Shown here: positions 45,005-54,165 of the stretch, piece by piece | Layout: every line of letters starts with the position of its first letter | How positions within the stretch are numbered: the first letter of the stretch is position 1 | Assembly: GCA_043807765.1 (NCBI GenBank) | Contig: JAZDFQ010000066.1 | Coordinates: 62,001 to 126,000, forward strand | Length of the DNA: 64,000 nt | Source of the DNA: Stygiobacter sp043807765 | GTDB taxonomy: Bacteria; Bacteroidota; Ignavibacteria; Ignavibacteriales; Melioribacteraceae | Reading direction: 5' to 3' | The notes under the pieces: generated by a model | Told to the model about the DNA's origin: nothing | Databases searched by the model: none | Seen by the model: the letters and a program-made list of their open reading frames with translations, nothing else | Translations under genes and position numbers: made by a program

Positions 45005-45535
45005 TCAAGTACGTAGTTTATACATTGTGATGCCGCAAATCGTTTTTGCGTCGCAAATTTCATTAGTACGAATTTTTTCATCAATCTCATCCATTGTCAA
45101 TTCAGCCAGTTCAATTCCTTCTTCTCCTTCTTCGCGAGCGTGATCTCCGAATGTTAAATTCTCTGCCAAATAAATGTGAAGTACTTCATTACAAAATCCG
45201 GAAGTGGTGATGATTTGTCCAAGCTTAGAAATGTTGGCTGTTGTATAACCGGTTTCCTCTTTAAGTTCACGGGCGGCACATAGTTGCGGGTCTTCGCCTC
45301 TATCTAATTTGCCGGCTGGCAATTCATACAATACTGTTTTATGAGGCCAGCGGAATTGTCTAATTAAGACAAGTTTACCGTCATCTTTAACCGGTACAGT
45401 TACAGCTCCGCCGGGATGTATAACCGTTTCGCGGCGGACAATCCTTTCTGAACCTTCAAATTTTACTTCTTCTACTCTTATATCAACTACTTTCCCTTTA
45501 AACGGAGTTTCGCTTTTCAATATTTCGTAATTCAT
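45005..45535 (-). CDS. NUDIX hydrolase (ADP-ribose pyrophosphatase-like)
   Basis: 176 residues from ATG 45535, which has AAAGG upstream (a TTG two codons earlier is less likely). The Nudix box GKLDRGEDPQLCAARELKEETGY is complete: G, E, RELxEE. Preceded by GGAVTVPVKDDGKLVLIRQFRWP, the pattern of the ADP-sugar pyrophosphatase group. Housekeeping sanitation of nucleoside diphosphate derivatives is inferred. Confidence 0.92.
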   Translation of the reverse strand: MNYEILKSETPFKGKVVDIRVEEVKFEGSERIVRRETVIHPGGAVTVPVKDDGKLVLIRQFRWPHKTVLYELPAGKLDRGEDPQLCAARELKEETGYTTANISKLGQIITTSGFCNEVLHIYLAENLTFGDHAREEGEEGIELAELTMDEIDEKIRTNEICDAKTICGITMYKLRT

Positions 45536-45669
45536 TACCAACCTTTCAAAAATTTAGTTGCAAAGTTAGTTAAAATGAATAAAGTGAATGCCAAAAAAGT
45601 GTTCAGAATTCTAATTTCAACTACCTATTTTAATATGTGATCTTGTAAAACATTCCAATCGGAGTTAGA

Positions 45670-47130
45670 ATGAATGCATCTCGTATTCAAGTTTGGTTAC
45701 TTCTTCTTTTTATTAACTTCTGTTTCTTTGCAAATCTTTCAGCGCAAGAATATCTGCAAAAATATTATCATGAAACAGATCCGCTTGTGCTAAATCAACT
45801 GGAAAAATGGCAAGACATTAAGTTTGGATTGCTGATGCATTGGGGGCCATACTCGCAGCGCGGGATTGTAGAATCATGGTCAATCTGTTCGGAAGATGAA
45901 GGCTGGTGCGAGCGGAAAACAGAAAACTACGTTGAGTACAAAAAGGATTACGAAAATCTGAAAAAAACTTTTAATCCGACGAAGTTTGATCCGGATAAAT
46001 GGGCCGCTACTGCAAAAGATGCCGGTATGAAGTATGTCATCTTCACTACAAAACACCATGATGGCTTCTGCATGTTCGATACAAAACAAACCGATTACAA
46101 AATCACAGATAAAGAAACACCATTCAGCGCTAATCCTAAAGCAAATGTTACAAAAGAGATTTTTAATTCTTTCCGCAAAAATGGATTTATGACGGGCGCT
46201 TACTTTTCAAAACCGGATTGGCATAACGAAAACTATTGGTGGCCATATTTTGCAACACCGGATAGAAATGTAAATTACCAAATAAAAAAATATCCGGGTC
46301 GCTGGAAAAAATTTGTTGAGTTTACGCATAATCAAATTATGGAATTGATGACAGACTATGGGCGTGTTGATATTCTTTGGCTAGATGGCGGCTGGGTACG
46401 TATTAAAACAGATGAAGAAGTAAAAGAGCAAATGCTTAGTGCTAGTTTTGCAATGAGACCACAAAGCCAGGATATAAACATGCCGGAACTTGTACGCAAA
46501 GCTCGCGAAAAGCAGCCGGGTTTAATTGTTGTTGATAGAGCAGTTGAAGGACCATATCAAAATTATCTTACACCGGAAAATCAAGTGCCGGGCAAACTGC
46601 TTCCTTATCCATGGGAATCTTGCATAATAATGGGTGGCGGTTGGAGTTATGCATTTAATGCGAAATATAAAACACCGCGTGAAGTAATACACATGCTTGT
46701 TGATATTGTGGCTAAAGGGGGAAATTTACTTCTAAATATCGCTCCTTCGGCCGAAGGTATTTGGGATGAAGGCGCATACGAGACTCTTAAAGGAGTCGGC
46801 GAATGGATGAAAATAAATTCGGAGGCAATTTATAACACGCGACCTATTTCCCCATATCAAGATGGAAAAGTTTCTTACACGCAGAACAGAAATGATAAAA
46901 CCATTTATGCTATTTATTTAGCGGACAAAACAGAAACTGAAATTCCGGCAAAAATTTTCTTTGAGGGAATTGTGCCGGTAGAAAAAACATCAATTAGTTT
47001 GCTGGGCTATGGCGAAAATCTCAAATGGAAAAAAGTAGAAAACGGATTTGAAGTAACGATAAGTGATAAGTTGCAAAATCATCCGCCGAATAAAATTGCG
47101 CTGGTATTCAAAGTTTCTGTTGTTAACTAA
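45670..47130 (+). CDS. GH29 alpha-L-fucosidase (1)
   Basis: 486 residues with signal peptide (ending near LSAQE). GH29 marks: FGLLMHWGPYSQ at the start of the barrel, YVIFTTKHHDGFCMFD with the His pair, and ILWLDGGW with the nucleophile Asp239. Secreted hydrolase of fucosyl residues. Followed 171 bp later by a second GH29 and then GH35, so the three likely act on a fucosylated galactoside. A 142-bp inverted-repeat element is inserted just after the stop codon. No susCD pair is adjacent. Confidence 0.93.
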   Translation: MNASRIQVWLLLLFINFCFFANLSAQEYLQKYYHETDPLVLNQLEKWQDIKFGLLMHWGPYSQRGIVESWSICSEDEGWCERKTENYVEYKKDYENLKKTFNPTKFDPDKWAATAKDAGMKYVIFTTKHHDGFCMFDTKQTDYKITDKETPFSANPKANVTKEIFNSFRKNGFMTGAYFSKPDWHNENYWWPYFATPDRNVNYQIKKYPGRWKKFVEFTHNQIMELMTDYGRVDILWLDGGWVRIKTDEEVKEQMLSASFAMRPQSQDINMPELVRKAREKQPGLIVVDRAVEGPYQNYLTPENQVPGKLLPYPWESCIIMGGGWSYAFNAKYKTPREVIHMLVDIVAKGGNLLLNIAPSAEGIWDEGAYETLKGVGEWMKINSEAIYNTRPISPYQDGKVSYTQNRNDKTIYAIYLADKTETEIPAKIFFEGIVPVEKTSISLLGYGENLKWKKVENGFEVTISDKLQNHPPNKIALVFKVSVVN

Positions 47131-47272
47131 CTGAAGTTACGCAAGAGCTGAACTTTATGAAGTTTTCTTAGTGAAACTTGGTGACTATGTGCCCTAGTGG
47201 CTCGATTTCTTTAATTTTCTTTTGCCACCAAGTCACAAAAGCACCAAGAAATCACAAAGTGCGTAACTTCAG
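47131..47272. mobile_element. MITE-like element, copy 1
   Basis: 142-bp core with 13-bp perfect terminal inverted repeats (CTGAAGTTACGCA ... TGCGTAACTTCAG). The inner arms also pair imperfectly over about 35 bases, so the whole unit can fold into one long hairpin. The flanks TTAACTAA on both sides (47123-47130, 47273-47280) look like an 8-bp target duplication, or a TA duplication inside a longer match. It carries no ORF. The left flank includes the stop codon of the fucosidase gene. Confidence 0.85.
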
Positions 47273-47301
47273 TTAACTAATTACAATTTTTTTACGGAGA
47301 C

Positions 47302-49350
47302 ATGATGAAAAAGCTAGCTTTTTTCTTGTTGGTGTTTGTTATAGTAATTCAAGCTCAAGATTTTACACGCGAAACCAAAAAACAACATGGCTCCCGCATG
47401 GAATGGTGGCGCGAAGCAAGATTCGGAATGTTTATTCATTGGGGCTTGTATGCAATACCGGCCGGCGAGTGGGGTGGAGAAACAAATTACGGCGAATGGA
47501 TTCGCACATCGGCTCAAATTCCACTTGAGACATACGATAAGTTTGTGCAGCAGTTTAATCCGGTAAAGTTTGATGCTGAAGCATGGGTTAAGATGGCTAA
47601 GTATGCGGGAATGAAATACATTGTTATTACCTCCAAGCATCATGATGGATTTGCTTTGTTCGATTCAAAAGTTTCCGACTTTGATGTTATGTCAACTCCT
47701 TTCAAAAGAGATATTTTGAAAGAACTTGCCGATGCTTGCAGAAAGCATGGAATTAAAATGTGCTGGTATCATTCAATTATGGATTGGCACCATCCCGATT
47801 ATTTACCGCGCCGTGAGTGGGAAAAAAATCGTTCAACTGAAGGAGCCGATTACGAACGTTTTGTAACTTATCTGAAAGCGCAGCTTAAAGAACTTCTTAC
47901 AAACTATGGAGATATTTCTGTTCTTTGGTTCGACGGAGAGTGGGAAAATACTTGGAATGATAAGCGCGGTTTTGATTTATACAATTATGTAAGAAGCTTG
48001 CAGCCCAATATTATTATAAATAACCGCGTTGGTGCATCAAGAAATGATATGCAAGGCTTTAGCAAAGAAGGCGGTTTTGCCGGAGATTTTGGAACACCGG
48101 AGCAGCAGATTCCCGCAACCGGTTTGCCCGGCGTTGATTGGGAAACTTGCATGACTATGAATGACCATTGGGGTTACAATAAAAATAATCACAACTGGAA
48201 ATCGGCGAAAGAAATAATTCAGATGCTGGCAGACATTGCTTCTAAGGGTGGAAATTATTTACTCAATGTAGGACCAACAGCCGAAGGATTATTTCCGCAG
48301 CCGAGTATAGACAGACTGAAAGAAATTGGCGATTGGATGCAAGTTAATGGTGAAGCAATTTATGGAACGCATTCAAGTCCGTTTAAAAATCTTGCTTGGG
48401 GAAGATGTACACAAAAAGAAATTAAAAGCGGCACTAGACTTTATCTTCACGTTTTCGATTGGCCGACAGATGGGAAATTAATTGTACCCGGAATTTTCAA
48501 CAAAGTTAAGAAAGCAATTCTGCTTAGCGATGCTAAGAGTAAATCGCTAACAACTAAAAGAAACGAAGATGCAATTGAAATAACTGTTCCAATTGAAGCG
48601 CCGGATAAAAACAACACTGTTCTAATTCTTGATGTAGTTGGAAAGCCGGAAGTTAACAACCCGCCGGTAATTGAAAGTGAAGCTTCAATCTTTATAGATG
48701 AGATGAACGTTACAGTGCTAGCCGAAAGCAAGAAAGTACTATTGCGTTATACTTTAGATGGAAGTCAGCCTACTGCTCAATCTCCTCTAGCTGCCGGTGC
48801 AATTAATATTAAAGAGACTTGCACTCTATCCGTTCGCGGATTTAAGGATGGAAAACCGGTTAGCGAAACTACTCAAGCTTTGTTTACAAAAGTTGAACCG
48901 GCTAATTCAGTTAAAGTTGAAAACGCGGTAAATGGAGTTAATTACAAATACTACGAAGGTGATTGGGATGTGCTTCCAAAATTTGAGGAACTAAAACCGG
49001 TGAGCGCCGGTGAGATTGCAAACTTTTCTTATTCAGTAAGAAAGCAAGTTGATCTTTTCGGATTTGAATATGATGCGTACATTAAAATTCCGAAGGGTGG
49101 TGTATATTTCTTTTATACAACATCTGATGATGGAAGCCAACTTTTTATAGACGGTAAAATGATAGTTGATAATGACAAACTTCATGGTTCAATTGAGAAG
49201 GAAGGAGTTGCTGCACTTGCAGAGGGTTTTCATTCGATAAAAGTAAAGTTCTTTGATAAAACCGGCGGCGATGATTTAAAAGTTTCGATAAAAGGAAGCG
49301 GTATTGAAAAACATCCAATTCCAGACAACATGTTGTTCGTTCAAAAATAA
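47302..49350 (+). CDS. GH29 alpha-L-fucosidase (2) with PA14-like C-terminus
   Basis: 682 residues. Signal peptide, GH29 catalytic domain (about 20-360: FGMFIHWGLYAIPAGEW, YIVITSKHHDGFALFD, VLWFDGEW with nucleophile Asp211), then beta-sandwich, a chitobiase-type C-terminal module (about 455-530: LRYTLDGSQPTAQSP) and a PA14-like domain (about 545-680: YYEGDWDVLP, FYTTSDDGSQLFIDG). The accessory modules suggest glycan binding. Divergent from the first GH29, so not a recent tandem copy. Confidence 0.93.
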   Translation: MMKKLAFFLLVFVIVIQAQDFTRETKKQHGSRMEWWREARFGMFIHWGLYAIPAGEWGGETNYGEWIRTSAQIPLETYDKFVQQFNPVKFDAEAWVKMAKYAGMKYIVITSKHHDGFALFDSKVSDFDVMSTPFKRDILKELADACRKHGIKMCWYHSIMDWHHPDYLPRREWEKNRSTEGADYERFVTYLKAQLKELLTNYGDISVLWFDGEWENTWNDKRGFDLYNYVRSLQPNIIINNRVGASRNDMQGFSKEGGFAGDFGTPEQQIPATGLPGVDWETCMTMNDHWGYNKNNHNWKSAKEIIQMLADIASKGGNYLLNVGPTAEGLFPQPSIDRLKEIGDWMQVNGEAIYGTHSSPFKNLAWGRCTQKEIKSGTRLYLHVFDWPTDGKLIVPGIFNKVKKAILLSDAKSKSLTTKRNEDAIEITVPIEAPDKNNTVLILDVVGKPEVNNPPVIESEASIFIDEMNVTVLAESKKVLLRYTLDGSQPTAQSPLAAGAINIKETCTLSVRGFKDGKPVSETTQALFTKVEPANSVKVENAVNGVNYKYYEGDWDVLPKFEELKPVSAGEIANFSYSVRKQVDLFGFEYDAYIKIPKGGVYFFYTTSDDGSQLFIDGKMIVDNDKLHGSIEKEGVAALAEGFHSIKVKFFDKTGGDDLKVSIKGSGIEKHPIPDNMLFVQK

Positions 49351-49366
49351 TTAGTAGAAATGTTTT

Positions 49367-49456
49367 GTCATATTGAGTCCCGATTTTTCGGGACGAAATA
49401 TCTCGATCCTACTATCAACTGAGATTCTTCTCTCGCCTATGCGGGATCAGAATGAC
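49367..49456. repeat. Dispersed GTCAT...ATGAC repeat, copy B
   Basis: 90-bp unit GTCATATTGAGTCCCGATTT ... CAGAATGAC. Its reverse complement matches 34845-34932 along its length. It lies between the second fucosidase and the galactosidase gene. Confidence 0.72.
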
Positions 49457-49499
49457 AAACAAATATGCTTAATGAATTTTCCAAAATGATTGGTGAAAG

Positions 49500-51296
49500 A
49501 TGAAAAAAAGTTTATTCCTTGCGTTACTTGTTATTCCCTTTTTGTTATTCGCTCAAAAAGCAAAACACACTTTTACTTTAGGAACGGATGATTTTTTGCT
49601 TGACGGAAAGCCATTTCAAATGATTAGCGGGGAAATTCATCCGGCACGTGTTCCTAAAGAATATTGGCGTCATAGAATTCAAATGGCTAAAGCGATGGGC
49701 TGCAACACCATTGCGGCGTATATTTTCTGGAATTATCACGAATCAACTCCCGGCAAATTCGATTTCGAAACAGAGAATAGAGACATCGCTCAATTTGTAA
49801 AGATTGCGCAAGAAGAAGGAATGTGGGTACTATTCCGCCCCGGTCCTTATGTTTGCGCTGAATGGGATTTTGGCGGACTTCCATCCTATTTACTAAAAAT
49901 TCCCGATATAAAAGTTCGCTGCATGGATGAACGCTACATGCAAGCAGTTGAGCGCTACTTAAATGCAATGTCTAAGCAAATTAAACCGCTGCTTGTTACT
50001 AATGGCGGACCAATATTGATGGTGCAAATAGAAAATGAATATGGCAGTTACGGCAACGATAAAAACTATTTGGAAGAACTTAGAAAGATTTGGCATAAGA
50101 ATGGAATTGATGTTCCATTTTATACTGCCGATGGACCTACACCTTATATGCTTGAAGCCGGTAATATTGATGGTGCCGCAATTGGTTTAGATAGCGGAAG
50201 CAACGAAAATGATTTTGTACAAGCGAAGAAAAGAAATCATAATGTTCCGTCATTCAGCAGTGAGACTTATCCGGGCTGGCTGACACACTGGGGAGAAAAG
50301 TGGGCGCATCCCGATACAACTGAACTTTTGAAAGAAGTAAAGTATCTGCTTGATAACAAAAAGTCTTTCAACTTCTATGTGATTCATGGAGGAACAAATT
50401 TTGGATTTTATGCCGGTGCAAATTCCGGCGGCAAGGGTTACGAGCCGGATTTAACCAGCTACGATTACGATGCGCCGATTAATGAACAAGGAAACGCAAC
50501 GCCCAAATATTTTGCTCTGCGTAATTTGATTGGTAAGTATGTTAAAAACATTCCCGATTTACCGAAGCCAATCGCTTCAATTGAAATTCCGGAAATCAAA
50601 ATGGAATTGTTTTCAAGTGTTTGGGAGAATCTACCGAAGCCAAAAAATTCTGTTCAGCCAAAACCAATGGAAGCATTCGATCAGAAAGAAGGATTCATAC
50701 TTTACAAAACTAAATTGATTGGACACAAAAGCGGCAAGCTTACAATTACCGATTTACATGATTACGCTACAATCTTCTTAAATGGAAAGTATATCGGCAA
50801 ACTTGATAGACGTGAAGCGGAAAAAACGATTGATCTACCTAAGAGTGATGTTAAAGATCCGGTGCTCGAAATTTTTGTTGAAGGTATGGGAAGAATAAAC
50901 TTTGCACAATCTTTAATAGATAGAAAAGGAATTACGGAACGGGTAACACTTAATGGAATGACTTTGATGAACTGGGAAGTTTACAATCTTCCGTTTGATG
51001 CGAAGTATATTCAAACTATAAAGAAATCCGCTCCATCAAATGAGAGAAGAGGAAATTTCTTTAAAGGAACCTTTGAGCTTACCGAAGCTGCAGATACATA
51101 CATTGATATGAGCAATTACAAAAAAGGTGTTGTCTTTGTAAACGGAAACAACCTTGGCCGCTATTGGGAAATTGGTCCGCAGAAAAGATTATACTGCCCG
51201 GCACCATTTCTTAAAAAAGGGATTAACCAAATCATAGTTTTTGATTTGTTTGAAAAGGAAGCGAAAACAATTAATGGTGCAAAAAATTTAGAGTAG
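49500..51296 (+). CDS. GH35 beta-galactosidase
   Basis: 598 residues with signal peptide (ending LLFAQK). GH35 marks: GEIHPARVPKEYWRHRIQMAKAMGCNT, FRPGPYVCAEWDFGGLP, acid/base Glu180 in QIENEYGSYG and nucleophile Glu255 in SSETYPGW. C-terminal galactose-binding-like beta domains include LGRYWEIGPQKRLYCPAPFLKKG. Removes terminal beta-galactose from oligosaccharides. Third gene of the glycosidase group. Confidence 0.94.
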   Translation: MKKSLFLALLVIPFLLFAQKAKHTFTLGTDDFLLDGKPFQMISGEIHPARVPKEYWRHRIQMAKAMGCNTIAAYIFWNYHESTPGKFDFETENRDIAQFVKIAQEEGMWVLFRPGPYVCAEWDFGGLPSYLLKIPDIKVRCMDERYMQAVERYLNAMSKQIKPLLVTNGGPILMVQIENEYGSYGNDKNYLEELRKIWHKNGIDVPFYTADGPTPYMLEAGNIDGAAIGLDSGSNENDFVQAKKRNHNVPSFSSETYPGWLTHWGEKWAHPDTTELLKEVKYLLDNKKSFNFYVIHGGTNFGFYAGANSGGKGYEPDLTSYDYDAPINEQGNATPKYFALRNLIGKYVKNIPDLPKPIASIEIPEIKMELFSSVWENLPKPKNSVQPKPMEAFDQKEGFILYKTKLIGHKSGKLTITDLHDYATIFLNGKYIGKLDRREAEKTIDLPKSDVKDPVLEIFVEGMGRINFAQSLIDRKGITERVTLNGMTLMNWEVYNLPFDAKYIQTIKKSAPSNERRGNFFKGTFELTEAADTYIDMSNYKKGVVFVNGNNLGRYWEIGPQKRLYCPAPFLKKGINQIIVFDLFEKEAKTINGAKNLE

Positions 51297-51310
51297 TTAA
51301 AGAAGCTATG

Positions 51311-51380
51311 TCATTTCGAGCGTAGTCGAGAAATGGGGGTACTTATTTATTCTAATACCTCGACTCCGCTCGGTATGACA
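51311..51380. repeat. GTCAT...ATGAC palindromic repeat, related form
   Basis: 70-bp unit starting GTCATTTCGAGCGTAGTCGAG and ending CTCGACTCCGCTCGGTATGAC, forming an inverted repeat (CGAGCG.../...CGCTCG). Ends like copies A and B but the interior differs. A T tract follows, so it may also end the GH35 transcript. Confidence 0.6.
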
Positions 51381-51394
51381 AATCTTTTTTTATC

Positions 51395-52519
51395 TCAAAT
51401 CAAATCTTTCTTATAGCATCTTCTGCGTTTATGCTGGCGTGCATCGTAATGGCGCCACTGAGCTTGCACTTTTGTATTCTCTTCAAGCTCGCGGTTTGTT
51501 TCAACATACTTTATGCTATTACGAATGAAAACTTTGTTGATCTCGTTAATAATCATTGCGTTAACACCCTTGTTTTGCAATTCGGGTCTAACAGCAGTTA
51601 AATATAGATCAACACTTGGATTATTCTTCATTGCTTTTAAAACATGAATAAATCCAAAGGGTAAAAGTCTGCCGTTTGCTTTTTTCATCGCATCTGAAAG
51701 TGAAGGCATTGTAATTCCAAAAGCGGCAACTTTATTATTCTCATCGAGGACAACCGGAACGTAATCCGGTTTGATAAAACCAAAGTAAGCTTTTACATAC
51801 ATATCAATTTGCTTATCTGTTAGCTCAACAAATCCGTACAAATCTTTGTAAGCATCGTTTATCAGATAGAAAATATCTCTTGCGTAAGGAAGCATTTCTT
51901 TTGCTTTCTTAACATTTAATACATGCAGCTTTTCCCGTGCGGCAACCGCGTCCGCAATGCGGGAAACTTTTTCCGGAATTGCTTTATTAAGTGTAACGCG
52001 GAATTCTACCCAGTCGGCATCTTTTTCGTAACCGAAATTTTCGATGTGCTTTTGGTAGTATTCGTTGTTATATATTGAGCCGAAAGTACTAACTTCATTA
52101 AAACCCTCAATCAGCATTCCTTCGCCGTCCATGTCGGTAAAGCCGAGCGGACCGTGAATGTGATTCATTCCTTTCTCTTTAGCCCACGTTTCAAATGTGT
52201 TGATAAGAGCGGTGGAAACTTCGACGTCATCAATAAAATCGAGCCATCCGAAGCGTGCGTACTTTACGTTAAACTTTTCATTGTACTTATGGTGAATAAT
52301 TCCGGCAATTCTGCCGACCGGCTTGTTGTCTTTGTATGCGAGCCAGTATTCGGCTTCGCAGAAATCAAATGCCGGATTTTTGTCTTTGCGAAGTGTTTTA
52401 AATTCATCCATGATGAGAGGTGGAATCCAGCAAGGATTATTTTGATAAAGGCTAAAAGGAAAAACAATAAATTTTCGAAGATCACTTTTGCTGGAAACTT
52501 TCTTGATTATAACGCTCAT
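51395..52519 (-). CDS. GNAT-type N-acetyltransferase-like protein
   Basis: 374 residues from the ATG at 52519 (ATG at 52528 or TTG at 52534 are alternatives). Conserved Bacteroidota protein with an acetyltransferase-like C-terminal half (LTAVRPELQNKGVNAMIINEINKVF, the acetyl-CoA-binding loop) and an N-terminal half containing EYWLAYKDNKPVGRIAGII, also GNAT-like. So it may be a tandem GNAT fold. Acceptor unknown. Placed on the opposite strand to the glycosidases. Confidence 0.75.
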   Translation of the reverse strand: MSVIIKKVSSKSDLRKFIVFPFSLYQNNPCWIPPLIMDEFKTLRKDKNPAFDFCEAEYWLAYKDNKPVGRIAGIIHHKYNEKFNVKYARFGWLDFIDDVEVSTALINTFETWAKEKGMNHIHGPLGFTDMDGEGMLIEGFNEVSTFGSIYNNEYYQKHIENFGYEKDADWVEFRVTLNKAIPEKVSRIADAVAAREKLHVLNVKKAKEMLPYARDIFYLINDAYKDLYGFVELTDKQIDMYVKAYFGFIKPDYVPVVLDENNKVAAFGITMPSLSDAMKKANGRLLPFGFIHVLKAMKNNPSVDLYLTAVRPELQNKGVNAMIINEINKVFIRNSIKYVETNRELEENTKVQAQWRHYDARQHKRRRCYKKDLI

Positions 52520-53040
52520 ACATCCCATTGCCAATGTTTATTCGAAATATAGTCATTCCTTCAACCAAAAAATATTTGACGGGAATGTAATTTGGAGTTG
52601 CATATTTAGTGCAAACCGCACAAATTAAAACACGCTTTGATGCAAATAAATGGTGACCACACGCCTTCTTTGGCGGTTGCTTAAGTGTTGATACCGGTTA
52701 GCAAAAGACAAACTAGAAAGATGCTTGATGCTGGCAAGAACTGAAAAAGACTTATTATTTTGGTTTTGTAAATCGTAATTTGTAACTAAATATAACATAC
52801 TTCTGTGCTTTGCTACTCACTATAGGTAAAGAACAAAATGCTTCCAGAATAGACTGGATTGAAAACAAAGAAAGAGAAGAGTTAATGTTAATATGCATAG
52901 TTGTTAAGAAATTTTTAGGGAAGTATGTTTCTCGAAACTAAGTGCAATTTATAACTTGCATTATGATGTTGTATATTAACACTGAAAATAATTTCTTAGA
53001 TAATAAAATGAGTAAAGAAGGCTATTAATAAAGAGGGCTG
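52520..53040. other. 520-bp gene-free region before the restriction-modification genes
   Basis: AT-rich. One stretch (about 52790-52940) reads open for some 48 codons without a start codon (KEQNASRIDWIENKEREEL is a part), possibly a decayed gene fragment. A partial match to the 44559 flank (GATGCTTGATGCTGG) lies near 52720. No promoter can be placed with confidence. Confidence 0.45.
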
Positions 53041-54165
53041 ATGCAAAAAAAGGATGCAAATATTGAAATAATAACCATTCCTGAAGGAAAAATTTGTGAT
53101 TATGTTGATAGCAAATTTCGAAGAGACACACCTGAAGAATATGTGCGACAAACTATTGAAAAAAGATTGGTTAACGAGCACAAATACTCAAAAGATCAAA
53201 TTGAAGTTGAATTGACAATAAAGCAAGGAAGTAACAAACCAAGAGTTGATTTAGCTGTATTTTCAGACGGTAAAGAGCACATACAAGATAATATTCAGAT
53301 AATCATTGAGTGTAAAGAAGAAAAGGTTCAACCTTCCAACAAAAAAGATGGCGTAGAGCAGTTGAAATCTTACATGGCAGCTTGCGTTAATTGCGAATGG
53401 GGAATGTGGACTAACGGAAAATATAAACAAGTATTTCAAAAAATTAGAAGTAAGAATGAATGGCAATTTATAGAAAGAATAGATATTCCGTCCACCGATA
53501 CCACAATAGAAGAAGTTGAAAGACCAAAAAGAAATAAACTTAGAAAAGCATCAGATGACAATCTACTCTTTGTGTTCAAGACTTGTCATAATCATATATA
53601 TACTGTAGATGGATATCAAAAACAACAAGCATTCTTTGAATTTCTCAAAGTAATATTCTGTAAAATATTAGATGAACAGAACGTTCCTAAACCTTTGGAT
53701 TTTTATATAACCTCCAGCGAGTTGAACAATCCAGATGGTCAGTTAACGGCAAAGAATAGAATTAATCAAATATTTGATAAAGTTAAAAAACGATTTCCGA
53801 AAATCTTTGATGCTGCAGATCAGATAAATCTTAAACCAAGAAGCATTGCTTATATAATTCTCGAGCTACAGAAATATAGTTTACTTGAAACGAATATCGA
53901 TATAAAAGGGAAAGCATATGAAGAATTGGTAGGTGCGAACCTAAGAGGCGATAGAGGAGAATTTTTTACTCCTAGAAATATCATGCGCATGGCTGTTGAA
54001 ATGATTAATCCAAAACCGCATGAAAAAATTTGCGATAGCTCATGTGGCACTGGCGGCTTTTTAGTTTTGGCAATGAATCATGTTGCCGAGCATTTATATA
54101 TAGAGATGCAGAAGAGGAGTTTGGAAGAAAAAGGCATGAATGGTCTGATCACGAAAAAGAATTAA
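53041..54165 (+). CDS. Restriction-modification RM subunit, N-terminal fragment (frameshifted)
   Basis: First 374 codons of a fused endonuclease-methylase. A PD-(D/E)xK nuclease domain (about 5-135) has Asp70 in KPRVDLAVF and the Glu90-Cys-Lys92 pair in IIIECKEEK. The N6-adenine methylase follows, with the family start GDRGEFFTPRNIMRMAVEM and SAM motif CDSSCGTGGFLVL. Reading then leaves frame at the TA repeat 54095-54102; the out-of-frame end is LEEKGMNGLITKKN. The catalytic NPPF lies beyond the break. Nuclease fused to methylase plus a separate S protein is the layout of BcgI-type (type IIB) enzymes. Confidence 0.8.
   Translation: MQKKDANIEIITIPEGKICDYVDSKFRRDTPEEYVRQTIEKRLVNEHKYSKDQIEVELTIKQGSNKPRVDLAVFSDGKEHIQDNIQIIIECKEEKVQPSNKKDGVEQLKSYMAACVNCEWGMWTNGKYKQVFQKIRSKNEWQFIERIDIPSTDTTIEEVERPKRNKLRKASDDNLLFVFKTCHNHIYTVDGYQKQQAFFEFLKVIFCKILDEQNVPKPLDFYITSSELNNPDGQLTAKNRINQIFDKVKKRFPKIFDAADQINLKPRSIAYIILELQKYSLLETNIDIKGKAYEELVGANLRGDRGEFFTPRNIMRMAVEMINPKPHEKICDSSCGTGGFLVLAMNHVAEHLYIEMQKRSLEEKGMNGLITKKN

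Noticed and set aside
52790..52940. Open frame of about 48 codons before the restriction-modification genes
   Set aside because: No start codon or family pattern; mentioned only as a possible decayed fragment within the gene-free region.
54042..54098. Separate start for the second methylase ORF (MWHWRLFSF)
   Set aside because: These residues are the methylase motif I region read in the wrong frame; the ORF is a continuation of the upstream gene after a frameshift.
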